The notes under the pieces were generated by a model. It had not been told where the DNA came from. It ran no database searches and was given only the letters and a program-made list of their open reading frames with translations. Positions 16,276 through 25,182 of a stretch of 64,000 nucleotides of DNA are shown here, in pieces. The DNA comes from Pseudomonadota bacterium (GTDB lineage: Bacteria; Pseudomonadota; Alphaproteobacteria; Rhizobiales; Rhizobiaceae), in NCBI GenBank assembly GCA_023451735.1, contig JAEXYH010000046.1, forward strand, positions 1 through 64,000. Direction: 5' to 3'. Made by a program: the position numbers and the translations under genes. Within the stretch, counting starts at the first letter, position 1; each line of letters starts with the position of its first letter.

Positions 16276-17307
16276 TTACGTCCACAAGCCATGCCGTTTC
16301 GCGAAGGTCTCGAACAGCGCCAGATGCGGAAGGTTCTTACCGTTTTCGATCAGGCCATGCCCGCCGACTTCGAAGAGGTGCAGTTCAGTCGGCGTGTTCT
16401 GGGCGCGCAGGGCCTGGAACAGGATCAGGCTGTTTTCCGGAGCCACCGCCGGGTCGTCACCCGCGTGTGCAAGAAAGGTCGGCGGCATGTCGGCAGGCAG
16501 ATTGAACTCCAGCGAGATTTTGCGCTTCTCTTCGTCCGTCCCGCCTTTAGGGAACATGTTCTTGACCGAGGTTTCGTGCGCATAGGGCGCCATCATGGTC
16601 ATCACCGGGAAGAACATGCCAGTGACGAGGGGCCTGGTTGAAAACTTGTCGGCCTCATCGACGCGCTCATAGGTGTCGCGGCCAAAGCTCTCCGTCAGCC
16701 AGCCGGCCAGATGCCCGCCCGCGGAAAAACCGGTGACGCCGACGCGGGCAGGATCGACGCCGAACTCCTTGGCCCGGTGACGGATCAGGCGCATGGCACG
16801 CTGCGCATCCTGCAAAGACGCTTCCGGGCCGGCATCCCAGCCGTCATGCGGCAGGCGATAGGTCATGATGAAGACCGTCGCGCCGAGATCGGCAAAGGTC
16901 TTGTCGATGCTGCTGCCGGAGCGGGTGACCGCGACGCGGGTATAGCTACCGCCGGGGATCATCAGGATCGCAGAGCCATCGGGTTTGGCCGGCCGGCGCA
17001 CCATCAGGATCGGATTGGTCACGTGCAGGGCGGCGGTATCGTTCGGATCACCGTCTTTCGGATTGCGCAGGATCCATTCCTCCTTGGCCGACACCCCCGC
17101 GCTACCCGGCACCTTGCCCTCCGGCCAGATCGGAAAACTTTCAAGCGGCGGCAAAAGCGGCAACTTCATGCTCTCGGGTATCACGCCGGGCTTGCCCTCG
17201 ACAGCAACAGGCATCGCGCCGGAATTCTGCGCGAGGGCGGCAACGGGCAACAACGCCGAGGCTGTGACAGCAGTGAGAAGCTGGCGGCGATCCATGAAGG
17301 CTGACAT
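16276..17307 (-). CDS. Exported alpha/beta hydrolase (acetyl-xylan-esterase-like)
   Basis: A 343-residue secreted hydrolase. The N-terminus MSAFMDRRQLLTAVTASALLPVAALAQ is a signal peptide, possibly Tat-type because of the paired arginines, with cleavage after AQ. The mature part shows the oxyanion HG-like IPGGSY, the nucleophile elbow GFSAGG near residue 195, a late Asp (AGDDPAVAPENS) and the catalytic His in GGHGL near residue 325. The closest families are BD-FAE/DeaC-type carbohydrate esterases. It is monocistronic by strand. The substrate, probably an acetylated glycan, is inferred. Confidence 0.75.
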   Translation of the reverse strand: MSAFMDRRQLLTAVTASALLPVAALAQNSGAMPVAVEGKPGVIPESMKLPLLPPLESFPIWPEGKVPGSAGVSAKEEWILRNPKDGDPNDTAALHVTNPILMVRRPAKPDGSAILMIPGGSYTRVAVTRSGSSIDKTFADLGATVFIMTYRLPHDGWDAGPEASLQDAQRAMRLIRHRAKEFGVDPARVGVTGFSAGGHLAGWLTESFGRDTYERVDEADKFSTRPLVTGMFFPVMTMMAPYAHETSVKNMFPKGGTDEEKRKISLEFNLPADMPPTFLAHAGDDPAVAPENSLILFQALRAQNTPTELHLFEVGGHGLIENGKNLPHLALFETFAKRHGLWT

Positions 17308-17466
17308 GATGATGAGTACTCCCTGCTCATATGACTCCTGGTTCGCAGCCTAGGGAGTGGCCAAGAGCTGGCAAGCAGCGACATGCCGCAGGGCCACCGT
17401 AAAACCTGCACCGCGACACTGTGTCGAAGGCTGCAAGTGACCGCTGTCAAATATCGGGCAGTGATC

Positions 17467-18741
17467 TCAAGGGGCTTTTTGCCCGCCCTGTATCGGCTTG
17501 CCGCTCTCCTCCTCCGGAGGTTCCCAGCCGAATACGCTTCGCCCGCCCCATTCGTGAGAATGGCGGAACTCCCCCGCAATGATCTCCTTGAAATCGGGAC
17601 CGGTGACATAACGTTCGAGCTGGCGCGACTGATCGTCGAGGCGTCTCAACGCCTGCAACTCTTCTTCACGGCCGAGCCTGGCCTTGCCGACCGCAGATTT
17701 CATCACCCTTATCGTCTCGTCATAAACCTTCAGTGGCACCGGGAACGGGTGCCGGTCCTTGCCGCCATGGGCGAGCGAGAAACGGGCGGGATCGGAAAAA
17801 CGGCAGGGCGCGCCATGCACGACTTCGGCCACCATGGCGAGAGCCGAGACCGTGCGTGCCCCAACGCCGGGCGTCATCAGCAGGTCCTCGAAATCCCTTG
17901 GGCCTCGGTCGGCAGCAGCTGCCAGCGTGCCGTGCAGGCGGCGCATGTTGACGTCCGCCTCGCGGACATCGTGATGCTCCGGCATGACCAGATGCGGCAG
18001 CATCGGTTGAGCCAAAGGTTTTCTCATCCGCGAGGGATCTAGCGCGATGACTTCGCGGACAATTTTGTCGGGCCCGAGCGAGGCCAGGAGATCAAGCTGG
18101 CCGGTACGCGACGCGAGCGCGCGGTGATCGGCGAGATTGATGATCTCGCCCTGGCCGCGGCCCTCGATTGCCGTATGCGGTGAATCGAGAAAGCTCTTCA
18201 GCCCTTGCGAATGCCAGTGATACCGCCGTGCCTGCCGCCGCGCATCGTTCATGCCCTGCTGCACCACTACCCATTTGCCGTCGTCGGTAACGATGAAACC
18301 GTGGAGATAAAGATCGAACCCATCCTGCACAGCGGCACTATCAACCTTGGCGACGAGCTTGCTGGTCTGGGCAAGCCTGCCACCATCGATGCCGACACGC
18401 TGACCTATTGCGATCAGCTCCTCCGGCGTCTGGCGGGAATTTTTACCGCGCCCGCCGCAGACATGAATGCCGAGTTCGCCCGACATCGGCGTCAGTCCGC
18501 GTTTCAACGCGCCGATGACGCTGGTTGTGATGCCCGAGGAATGCCAGTCCATGCCCATCACGGCCCCGAAAGACTGGAACCAGAAGGGATGCGCGAGCCG
18601 GGCAAGCAACTCGTCGCGACCGTAGTGGATGACGATCGCCTCGGTGATGACGGCACCGAGGCGCGTCATGCGTTCACCGAGCCACCGGGGAACCCGGCCG
18701 CTGTGAAGAGGAAGGTCGGCGCTGCCTGAACGTTGAGCCAT
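17467..18741 (-). CDS. DUF763 domain protein with a helix-hairpin-helix motif
   Basis: A 424-residue DUF763 protein. The start SADLPLHSGRVPRWLGERMTRL is the family signature. A TPGVGARTVSALAMVAEVV segment near residue 300 is a helix-hairpin-helix of the kind that binds DNA. The family is widespread in archaea and scattered in bacteria and has no assigned function; a nucleic-acid role is inferred from the motif. It follows an aminotransferase gene by 26 bases on the same strand. Confidence 0.75.
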   Translation of the reverse strand: MAQRSGSADLPLHSGRVPRWLGERMTRLGAVITEAIVIHYGRDELLARLAHPFWFQSFGAVMGMDWHSSGITTSVIGALKRGLTPMSGELGIHVCGGRGKNSRQTPEELIAIGQRVGIDGGRLAQTSKLVAKVDSAAVQDGFDLYLHGFIVTDDGKWVVVQQGMNDARRQARRYHWHSQGLKSFLDSPHTAIEGRGQGEIINLADHRALASRTGQLDLLASLGPDKIVREVIALDPSRMRKPLAQPMLPHLVMPEHHDVREADVNMRRLHGTLAAAADRGPRDFEDLLMTPGVGARTVSALAMVAEVVHGAPCRFSDPARFSLAHGGKDRHPFPVPLKVYDETIRVMKSAVGKARLGREEELQALRRLDDQSRQLERYVTGPDFKEIIAGEFRHSHEWGGRSVFGWEPPEEESGKPIQGGQKAP

Positions 18742-18767
18742 GCCCCGTTATAGGATCGCGGCGATCG

Positions 18768-19952
18768 TTAGGACAGCGAAAAGTTCCGCAAACGTTCCGT
18801 TATTCCCGCGACCGTTTCAACGTCGGCATTGGCAAAGGCGAAGCGCAGGTAAGCCTGCTGACCTTTGCCGAAATAGATTCCGGGAATACAGGTGATACCG
18901 GCGCGTCTCGCCAGTTTTTCAGCCACCTCCGCCGAGCCCACACCGGCAAATGGATGGCGAACGAAGGCGAAATAGGCGCCGATCGCATCGAGCTTCCAAT
19001 CGGGAAGTTGCTCCATGACCGCTTTCAGAGCCTCCGCGCGGCGACCGATCTCCTGTCGGTTTTCCTCCCGCCAGCTGGCCAATAGCGGCAAAGCCGTCGC
19101 AACCGCTGCCTGCGCAGCACGCGGGGCGCAGATCTGCAGATTGTCCATGATCTTGGCGACCTGACCGATCACGGCTTCGCCCGCCGTGATGGCACCGAGA
19201 CGGTGGCCCGGAATGCAGAAGGATTTGGAAAAGCTGTAGAGGCTGATCAGCGTTTCTTCCCAGCCTTCAAGGCTGAACAGGTCATGCGGCTTCTGACCGG
19301 ATTCGGGCAGAAAATCACGATAGGTCTCGTCGAGGATCAGCCAGATGCCTTTCTGCTGGCAGAGCTTGAAGATCTGCTCGAGCAATGCCGGCGGATAGAT
19401 TGCACCGGTCGGATTGTTAGGCGAAACCAGTGCCAGCGCCTTCACATCGGTGGTGATCGCCTCTTCGATCGCCGAAACGTCTGGCAGGAAACCGTCTTCG
19501 GCCTTGCAGCGTACGAAGGCAGTCCTGATCCCCATCATCGCCAGCGTGGTTTCGTGGTTGAAGTAGAAGGGCTCGGTCATCAGCACCGTATTGCCGGGAC
19601 CGGCAACCGTCATCGCGGCGCAGACGAAAGCCTGGTTGCAGCCGGAGGTGATGTGGGTATTGGCTGCAACAAGCGCCGCGCCATAGACGTCTGCTACATG
19701 GGCTCCGTAGACTTTCCTCAGGGCAGCATCGCCCTCGATCGGGCCGTAACCGGTATAGGCGGCAGATGACGCCGTCTCGCCAAGCAGCCGCAACATGTCG
19801 GGATGGGCCGGATAACCGGGCACGGCCTGTGACAGGTCGATCAACGGGCCAACGTTCCCGTCATAGGCACGGCCCCAGGCGGCCACGGAAGGAACGGGAG
19901 GAAGGGAGAGCTTGCCGACAAGCGGATTGAAGCGGGAGTGTGAAGCGGCCAT
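18768..19952 (-). CDS. Class I/II PLP-dependent aminotransferase
   Basis: A 394-residue aspartate-aminotransferase-fold enzyme: PLIDLSQAVPGYP substrate loop, SPNNPTGAI, LDETYRDF, and SFSKSFCIPGHRLGA with the PLP lysine near residue 245. A carboxylate-binding Arg in AYLRFAFAN completes the active site. It differs clearly from the aminotransferase at 14608. It is the first gene of a two-gene unit with DUF763; a functional link is not obvious. Substrate unknown. Confidence 0.8.
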   Translation of the reverse strand: MAASHSRFNPLVGKLSLPPVPSVAAWGRAYDGNVGPLIDLSQAVPGYPAHPDMLRLLGETASSAAYTGYGPIEGDAALRKVYGAHVADVYGAALVAANTHITSGCNQAFVCAAMTVAGPGNTVLMTEPFYFNHETTLAMMGIRTAFVRCKAEDGFLPDVSAIEEAITTDVKALALVSPNNPTGAIYPPALLEQIFKLCQQKGIWLILDETYRDFLPESGQKPHDLFSLEGWEETLISLYSFSKSFCIPGHRLGAITAGEAVIGQVAKIMDNLQICAPRAAQAAVATALPLLASWREENRQEIGRRAEALKAVMEQLPDWKLDAIGAYFAFVRHPFAGVGSAEVAEKLARRAGITCIPGIYFGKGQQAYLRFAFANADVETVAGITERLRNFSLS

Positions 19953-20051
19953 AGGGTCCCGAAGAGGAATGTAAAAGATGGACGATTGATTTGCCGCCCA
20001 TGTTCATCAGATTATCGAGGGACGCAAGACAACCGTGATGGAGAGACGTTC

Positions 20052-20714
20052 ATGGCCGATGACACCCCGGCTCGGGACTCGAAACTGACGATCACCAAGC
20101 GCAAATGGGCCGATGAGGGAAAATTCCTGACCGGCCGCCATGCCAGGCCCGAGACGGACAGACTGCCGCCCGGCCAGCATCTGGTGAAGAACTGGCCGGT
20201 TCTCGATCTCGGCCAGCAACCGAGTATTTCCACGGCTCGATGGAAACTGGAGGTCTACGGCTTCGTCAACAATCCGATGACACTCGACTGGGCAGCATTC
20301 CAAGCGTTACCACAGACGAACAGCTTGTCAGACATTCATTGCGTGACGACATGGTCGCGATACGACAACAACTGGAAAGGCGTCTCTACCCGCGATTTTC
20401 TCGATCTCGTCGATCCGACGAAAGAGGCTGTGGCGGTGATGCTGACCAGCTATGACGGATACACGACCAATCTGCTGCTGAGCGACTTTGCCTCGCCCGA
20501 CGCGATCATCGTGACTGATTGGGAAGGCTCACCTCTGACGCAGGAGCATGGCGGCCCGGCGCGGCTCGTCGTGCCGCATCTCTATTTCTGGAAAAGCGCC
20601 AAATGGCTGAAACGGATCGATTTCACCGGCATGGACCATGCCGGCTTCTGGGAAAAGAACGGTTATCACATGCGTGGTGACCCGTGGGCGGAGGAGCGGT
20701 ATTCGGAGGACTGA
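20052..20714 (+). CDS. Sulfite-oxidase-fold molybdopterin oxidoreductase
   Basis: A 220-residue cytoplasmic member of the oxidoreductase molybdopterin-binding family (YuiH-like). The molybdenum-coordinating Cys is in DIHCVTTWSRYDNNW near residue 98, and GGPARLVVPHLYFWKSAKW holds the cofactor contact residues. There is no Tat signal, haem domain or MsrQ-like membrane partner, so it is not a standard MsrPQ system. I chose the ATG at 20052 behind GGAGA. The substrate is unknown. Confidence 0.8.
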   Translation: MADDTPARDSKLTITKRKWADEGKFLTGRHARPETDRLPPGQHLVKNWPVLDLGQQPSISTARWKLEVYGFVNNPMTLDWAAFQALPQTNSLSDIHCVTTWSRYDNNWKGVSTRDFLDLVDPTKEAVAVMLTSYDGYTTNLLLSDFASPDAIIVTDWEGSPLTQEHGGPARLVVPHLYFWKSAKWLKRIDFTGMDHAGFWEKNGYHMRGDPWAEERYSED

Positions 20715-20835
20715 GGGGCACAATTTTGCGGCGTGACAGGTGGGGTCGCGACCTTCTATCAGATTGCCGCTTTCCGGGAAAATCGATACCAGTCAGCACG
20801 GTAATAATCCAAGCCCGTTTGCCAGAAAGCTATTT

Positions 20836-21123
20836 ATGCGCCTGGTCATGGTTTTCCTTCTGGGCCTGCTTGTCACAAGCTGCACTCCTCTGAGCAAACG
20901 TATAGGAACGGTGCTGGTCAGAACCGACGCGAATGGCAAAATGGCAACCGTGTCGATGAAGGATTCAACGGGCAACCCCAAAGCCGATGCACGTTACATG
21001 CAGTTTGCACGAACGACATTCCCTTCAAGAATGCCGAATGCAAGGCCCAACACCGGCTACACCTATCCAGTCCACGGAGATCCCAAAATCACGTCCGGAA
21101 ATATTACGGCTTGGCGCCGCTAG
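20836..21123 (+). CDS. Small putative lipoprotein
   Basis: A 95-residue protein whose N-terminus (MRLVMVFLLGLLVTSCTPL) is a lipoprotein signal with lipobox LVTSC; the Cys is residue 16. The mature part is basic and polar with no known domain. The upstream frame extension is rejected because it would bury the signal. A strong terminator (21148-21198) follows, showing a separate transcription unit. Function unknown. Confidence 0.65.
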   Translation: MRLVMVFLLGLLVTSCTPLSKRIGTVLVRTDANGKMATVSMKDSTGNPKADARYMQFARTTFPSRMPNARPNTGYTYPVHGDPKITSGNITAWRR

Positions 21124-21147
21124 ACTGAAAAGAGAAACCACGGACTG

Positions 21148-21198
21148 AAGGCATCGCTGCTTATTCCGGGCAGAAGAAGCAACGATGCCTTGTTTTTT
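21148..21198 (+). terminator. Rho-independent terminator
   Basis: AAGGCATCG (21148-21156) pairs with CGATGCCTT (21183-21191), with further inner pairing of TGCTT and AAGCA. TGTTTTTT follows at 21191-21198. It ends the lipoprotein gene and partly faces the end of the convergent molybdenum hydroxylase operon. Confidence 0.75.
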
Positions 21199-23489
21199 CA
21201 CATCAGCTTCTCCAGCGTGATCGGCAGATCCCGCACTCGCTTGCCGGTCGCGTGGAACACTGCATTGGCGATCGCCGGTGCGACGCCAACGATGCCGACT
21301 TCGCCCACACCCTTGCCGCCCAAGGCTGACGCCTCGTAATCCGGCACGCCGACGGAGATCACCTCGATATCGGGAATGTCGGAATTGGTCGGCACCAGAT
21401 AATCCCCGACATTGTTGTTCATCGTGCGGGCATAACGCGGATCGACCAGCCCTTCTTCCAGCAGAGCTTGCCCGATGCCCATGATGATGCCGCCGCGCCA
21501 CTGGCTTTCGACCATCTTCGGATTATAGAGCCGGCCGCAATCGAAGGCGGAAACCATCCGCGAGACACGCACTGTACCGAAATCTTCGTCCACCTTCACT
21601 TCAACGAAATGCGCGCACCAGGAATGCATGGAATGGTCACCCATCGTCGGCCCCTGCACGCGGCCCATGCTGGTCCAGGCATTGCTGCGGTCGGAAGCGC
21701 TCTGCGCGTCATCCGGTAACGTGTTGCGCGTAACTTCCAGTTCCTCCCGACCGAGTGCCGAAAGAAGCTCCGGCAGGGTCATCGACGGACCATTGCCGCT
21801 CTCAACCGAGATACGGCCTTCGCTGACAACAAGTGTATTGGCACCCGTATCGCGGAAGGGAGAGTTCGGCTCGTTGAGCGCAAGCCCGATGATCTCCTCG
21901 CGCGCCGCATTTGCCGTCTTATGCACGGCGTCGGTGATCGACCCCGCGAGCATCGAACCGCCGGCAATCGCAGACCCCGGCAGACGGCTGTCGCCAAGCA
22001 CCACATCCACCTGATTGATCGGGACGCCGAGTGCTTCTGCCGCTGTCTGGGCAAGGATCGTATAGGTACCCTGCCCCATGTCGATCGCGCCCGAAACGAC
22101 TTCGACCCGGCCGTTCTTCAGTACCCGGATCATCGCTGAACTTGGTGCTCGGATGACCGGGAATGTGCCGCAGCCGATACCCCAGCCGATCAGCGTTTTC
22201 CCATCCCGCATGGAGCGTGGTTCGTGGCTGCGCCTCGCCCAGCCGAAAGCTTCCGCCCCTTCGGTCAGCGCCTCGCGCAGCCTTCGCGTCGACCATGGTT
22301 TGCCGGACTGGTAGTCGTGATCGGCATAGTTCTTCAGCCGCAGTTCAAGGGGATCCATGCCGAGCTTGTAGGCCAGCTCCTCCATGGCGCTTTCAATCCC
22401 GTAGGCGCTTGGGTTTTTGCCCGGTCCGCGCAACGCCCCCGGCGTCACCGCGTTGACTGGCACGATGCGGCTCTGCGAGGAAAAATTCTCCACCTTGTAG
22501 AGGATAGGCGTCGCGGCTCCGGTCTGTTCGGGGTAGTCCATGTAGGTGGAAGTTTCGCTGGCGCCACGATGCACGATTGCCTGCAGAACGCCGTCCTCCG
22601 TAGCACCGAGTGCAATGGTCTGGCGTGTAGCGGCACGCCCACCATAGCTGGTGAAATTCTGCGGCCGGCTGACGGCGAGCCTCACCGGCCGGCCGAGCTT
22701 TTTCGCCGCCGCGACGGCAACAGCGCCATAGGGCAGCGCGCCGCCCTTGGAGCCGAATCCCCCGCCGATGAAGGGCGAAACGATCCGCACGTCATCGAGA
22801 TTGATACCAAACCATTCTGCATAGGTCCGCGCCATGCCGTGGGTCCATTGGCTGGGCTCCCACACCGTCAGCTGCTCGCCGTCCCATTGCGCCGTCAGGC
22901 CATGCGGCTCCATCGCCACGTGATATTCACGCGGCGTGCGGTATTCGGCCTCGATGCGGACGGCAGAAGCCGCAAGCGCCTTTTCCGCATCGCCCCATTC
23001 GACGGTCATGGCATCGAGAAGCTTGCCCTCCCCCGCTTTCGGATCGTCCATATCGGAAATCGCGGGCGCTTCCTCATAGGTTATCTTGACAAGCTTCGCC
23101 GCCTCATTCGCCTGTTCGCGGCTTTCCGCGATGACGGCAACGATCGTCTCGCCATTGTAGCGCACGACCTTCGGCAGCGGATGGAACGGCTGGTTTTCCG
23201 GCCGGTTTCCATACCAGTCCGATGCCGTCATCAGGCCGAGATCGTCGTCCGGCGTAAGGACCAGCAGCACGCCGGGCGCGGCAAGAGCCTTGGATGCATC
23301 CACCGACACGACACGACCAGCGGCGATCGTGCTTTGGATCAGCACCGCATGCGTGATGTTTTCGACCGGATATTCCAACGCGTATGTCGCATTGCCGGTA
23401 ATCTTCAGTTCACCTTCGAAACGGGAGAGCCGCCCGCCGACCATGCCGTCTGCGGCACTGCCATGTTTTCTGGGTTCGATAATGGTCAT
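21198..23489 (-). CDS. Molybdenum hydroxylase large subunit (xanthine dehydrogenase family, PaoC/YagR-like)
   Basis: A 763-residue molybdopterin-cytosine-dinucleotide subunit. It has FIGGGFGSKGG and GALRGPGKNPSAYGIE for cofactor and substrate contacts, SGAIDMGQGT, and the catalytic Glu in GKGVGEVGIVG near the C-terminus. The length matches periplasmic aldehyde oxidoreductase PaoC more than XdhB-type subunits. It is last in a three-gene operon (2Fe-2S, FAD, Mo), its start overlapping the FAD gene stop by four bases. It probably oxidises an aldehyde or N-heterocycle. No dedicated XdhC/PaoD maturation gene is visible next to it. Confidence 0.85.
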   Translation of the reverse strand: MTIIEPRKHGSAADGMVGGRLSRFEGELKITGNATYALEYPVENITHAVLIQSTIAAGRVVSVDASKALAAPGVLLVLTPDDDLGLMTASDWYGNRPENQPFHPLPKVVRYNGETIVAVIAESREQANEAAKLVKITYEEAPAISDMDDPKAGEGKLLDAMTVEWGDAEKALAASAVRIEAEYRTPREYHVAMEPHGLTAQWDGEQLTVWEPSQWTHGMARTYAEWFGINLDDVRIVSPFIGGGFGSKGGALPYGAVAVAAAKKLGRPVRLAVSRPQNFTSYGGRAATRQTIALGATEDGVLQAIVHRGASETSTYMDYPEQTGAATPILYKVENFSSQSRIVPVNAVTPGALRGPGKNPSAYGIESAMEELAYKLGMDPLELRLKNYADHDYQSGKPWSTRRLREALTEGAEAFGWARRSHEPRSMRDGKTLIGWGIGCGTFPVIRAPSSAMIRVLKNGRVEVVSGAIDMGQGTYTILAQTAAEALGVPINQVDVVLGDSRLPGSAIAGGSMLAGSITDAVHKTANAAREEIIGLALNEPNSPFRDTGANTLVVSEGRISVESGNGPSMTLPELLSALGREELEVTRNTLPDDAQSASDRSNAWTSMGRVQGPTMGDHSMHSWCAHFVEVKVDEDFGTVRVSRMVSAFDCGRLYNPKMVESQWRGGIIMGIGQALLEEGLVDPRYARTMNNNVGDYLVPTNSDIPDIEVISVGVPDYEASALGGKGVGEVGIVGVAPAIANAVFHATGKRVRDLPITLEKLM

Positions 23490-24469
23490 GCCAGACCTCC
23501 CAAAGACTTGAGGGCGCGGACGACGACGCGCGGCGCCAGTTCGATTTTGTAGTGATTGCCGCCATGGTCGACCGCTTTGTCCATGGCGAGCTTCGCTGCC
23601 GAGTTGATCGCTTCCACCGTCAGGGGCTGTCCGATCAATGCCTGTTCGACGGAACGCACCCGCCAGGGCTTGGTCGCGACACCACCCAGCGCGACACGCA
23701 CATCCCTCACCGTTCGGCCATCAGCCTCAAGCTCAAGGCCGACAGCAGCGCTCGCGGCGGCGAACTCATAGGACTGGCGGTCGCGCACCTTGAGATAGGT
23801 GGAACTCCTCGCGGCAGCAGACGCGGGGATCGAAATCCCCATGATCATCTCGCCGGGCGCAATGACGGTCTCCCTGTCCGGCGTGTCACCGGGTTCAAGG
23901 AAGAAATCCTCGACAGAGACCTTTCGCGCGCCGAGATCGACAGTTGCATCGAAAGCAACGAGCGCGACGGCGAGATCGCCGGGATAGGTGGCGATGCAGT
24001 GTTCACTGGTGCCGAGAACCGCATGGTTGCGCGTCACGCCACCAATGGCGGAACAGCCGGAGCCGGGCTCGCGCTTGTTGCAGGCCGGGAATGCAGCAGG
24101 ATCCCGGAAATAGGGACAGCGCGTCCGCTGCAGGAGATTACCGCCGATCGTCGCCATGTTGCGCAACTGCTGCGACGCGGCGAGCGCAAGCGACTGGGCG
24201 ACGGCAGGAAATGCAGAGAGGATCACCGGATGGTCGGCAACCGCGCTCATACTGGCAAGAGCACCGATCGTAGCCACCTTGTCAGTGACGGTAATCGCAT
24301 CAAGCCCGCTTATATGACTGATATCGATGACCTGATCGGGCTCGAAGACGCCGCATTTGGCGAGATCGAGCAGCGTTGTACCGCCGGCCAGCATCATCGC
24401 ACCGGCCTGCAGCGCGGCTTTGCGGGCATCCTCTATGGACGATGCGCGTGTATAGGAAAAATCTCGCAT
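23486..24469 (-). CDS. Molybdenum hydroxylase FAD subunit (PaoB/YagS-like)
   Basis: A 327-residue FAD-binding subunit of the CO-dehydrogenase/xanthine dehydrogenase class. It contains the FAD loops AGGTTLLDLAKCGVFEP and ATIGGNLLQRTRCPYFRD. The TRCPYFRDP...CNKREPGSGC segment carries the extra cysteines seen in PaoB-type subunits, which hold an additional iron-sulfur cluster. ATG at 24469 overlaps the previous stop (TGATG); a GTG three bases earlier is also possible. It passes electrons from the 2Fe-2S subunit to an acceptor. Confidence 0.85.
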   Translation of the reverse strand: MRDFSYTRASSIEDARKAALQAGAMMLAGGTTLLDLAKCGVFEPDQVIDISHISGLDAITVTDKVATIGALASMSAVADHPVILSAFPAVAQSLALAASQQLRNMATIGGNLLQRTRCPYFRDPAAFPACNKREPGSGCSAIGGVTRNHAVLGTSEHCIATYPGDLAVALVAFDATVDLGARKVSVEDFFLEPGDTPDRETVIAPGEMIMGISIPASAAARSSTYLKVRDRQSYEFAAASAAVGLELEADGRTVRDVRVALGGVATKPWRVRSVEQALIGQPLTVEAINSAAKLAMDKAVDHGGNHYKIELAPRVVVRALKSLGGLA

Positions 24470-24969
24470 CACGCAGCCTCCGCTTTTTGCCCAGCGGCAA
24501 GGGTCGTGGCGGCATCGCGCACGGCTGCGACGATGCTGTTATAGGCTCCGCATCGACAGAGGTTTCCGGACATGTATTCTCGGATTTCGACATCCGATCC
24601 TGCATGCCCTTCACGGATACAGGCGACTGCCGACATGATCTGGCCCGGCGTGCAATAGCCGCACTGGAAGGCGTCGTGTTCGAGAAAGGCTTTCTGCACC
24701 GCATGCAGGGTGCCGTCGTCACCGGCAATGCCTTCGATCGTGGTTACCTGACGGCCCTCGACCTGGGCCGCCAGGGTGAGACAGGAGAGCACTCGCTCGC
24801 CATCGACATGACAGGTACAGGCACCGCACTGGCCCTGATCGCAGCCTTTTTTGGTACCGGTCAAATCGAGATGTTCGCGCAGGGCATCGAGAAGCGTCAC
24901 GCGGGGCTCGATATCGAGCCCATGCGTCTTTCCGTTGATGTCGAGATTGAGGTGGATCGTTTGCGCCAT
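24469..24969 (-). CDS. Molybdenum hydroxylase 2Fe-2S subunit (PaoA/YagT-like)
   Basis: A 166-residue two-cluster ferredoxin subunit. The plant-type cluster is at GCDQGQCGACTCHVDGERVLSC, and the second cluster at FQCGYCTPGQIM ... NLCRCGAY. I chose MAQTIHLNLDING at 24969 behind AGGAG. The longer frame from 25035 would add a hydrophobic segment lacking a twin-arginine motif, so periplasmic export like E. coli PaoA is not supported. First gene of the operon, divergent from a TetR regulator. Confidence 0.85.
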   Translation of the reverse strand: MAQTIHLNLDINGKTHGLDIEPRVTLLDALREHLDLTGTKKGCDQGQCGACTCHVDGERVLSCLTLAAQVEGRQVTTIEGIAGDDGTLHAVQKAFLEHDAFQCGYCTPGQIMSAVACIREGHAGSDVEIREYMSGNLCRCGAYNSIVAAVRDAATTLAAGQKAEAA

Positions 24970-25090
24970 GAAAACTCCTGCTGCCAGAGCGAGAAAAAAG
25001 CCGTTGCGACTGGACGAATGATCGGAGAGCCCCACTTATTAGGCTCTGCAAGCGAATGCCGCATTTCCGGCATGACATCCGCCCTACTTC

Positions 25091-25142
25091 CGGTTTAAAA
25101 GTAGAGGACCCTCCAATTCGGAGGCGCCTCCGTTTAAACTAG
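25091..25142. promoter_or_regulatory. Candidate operator region between the hydroxylase operon and TetR gene
   Basis: The 213-base divergent gap holds a perfect palindrome GGAGGCGCCTCC (25120-25131). It is flanked by two similar sequences, CGGTTTAAAAGTAG (25091-25104) and CGTTTAAACTAG (25131-25142). This fits a TetR operator controlling both directions. Confidence 0.45.
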
Positions 25143-25182
25143 CAGCTTGACGTTTCGCGTCAAGGGCTGATCCCGTGGGAGC

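Noticed and set aside
22224..23552. Plus-strand frame of 442 codons opposite the molybdenum hydroxylase large subunit
   Set aside because: His/Arg-rich antisense frame; the minus-strand gene has all family motifs and is operon-linked.
24970..25035. N-terminal extension of the 2Fe-2S subunit as a Tat signal
   Set aside because: The extension lacks a twin-arginine motif, and a good ribosome site precedes the internal ATG at 24969.
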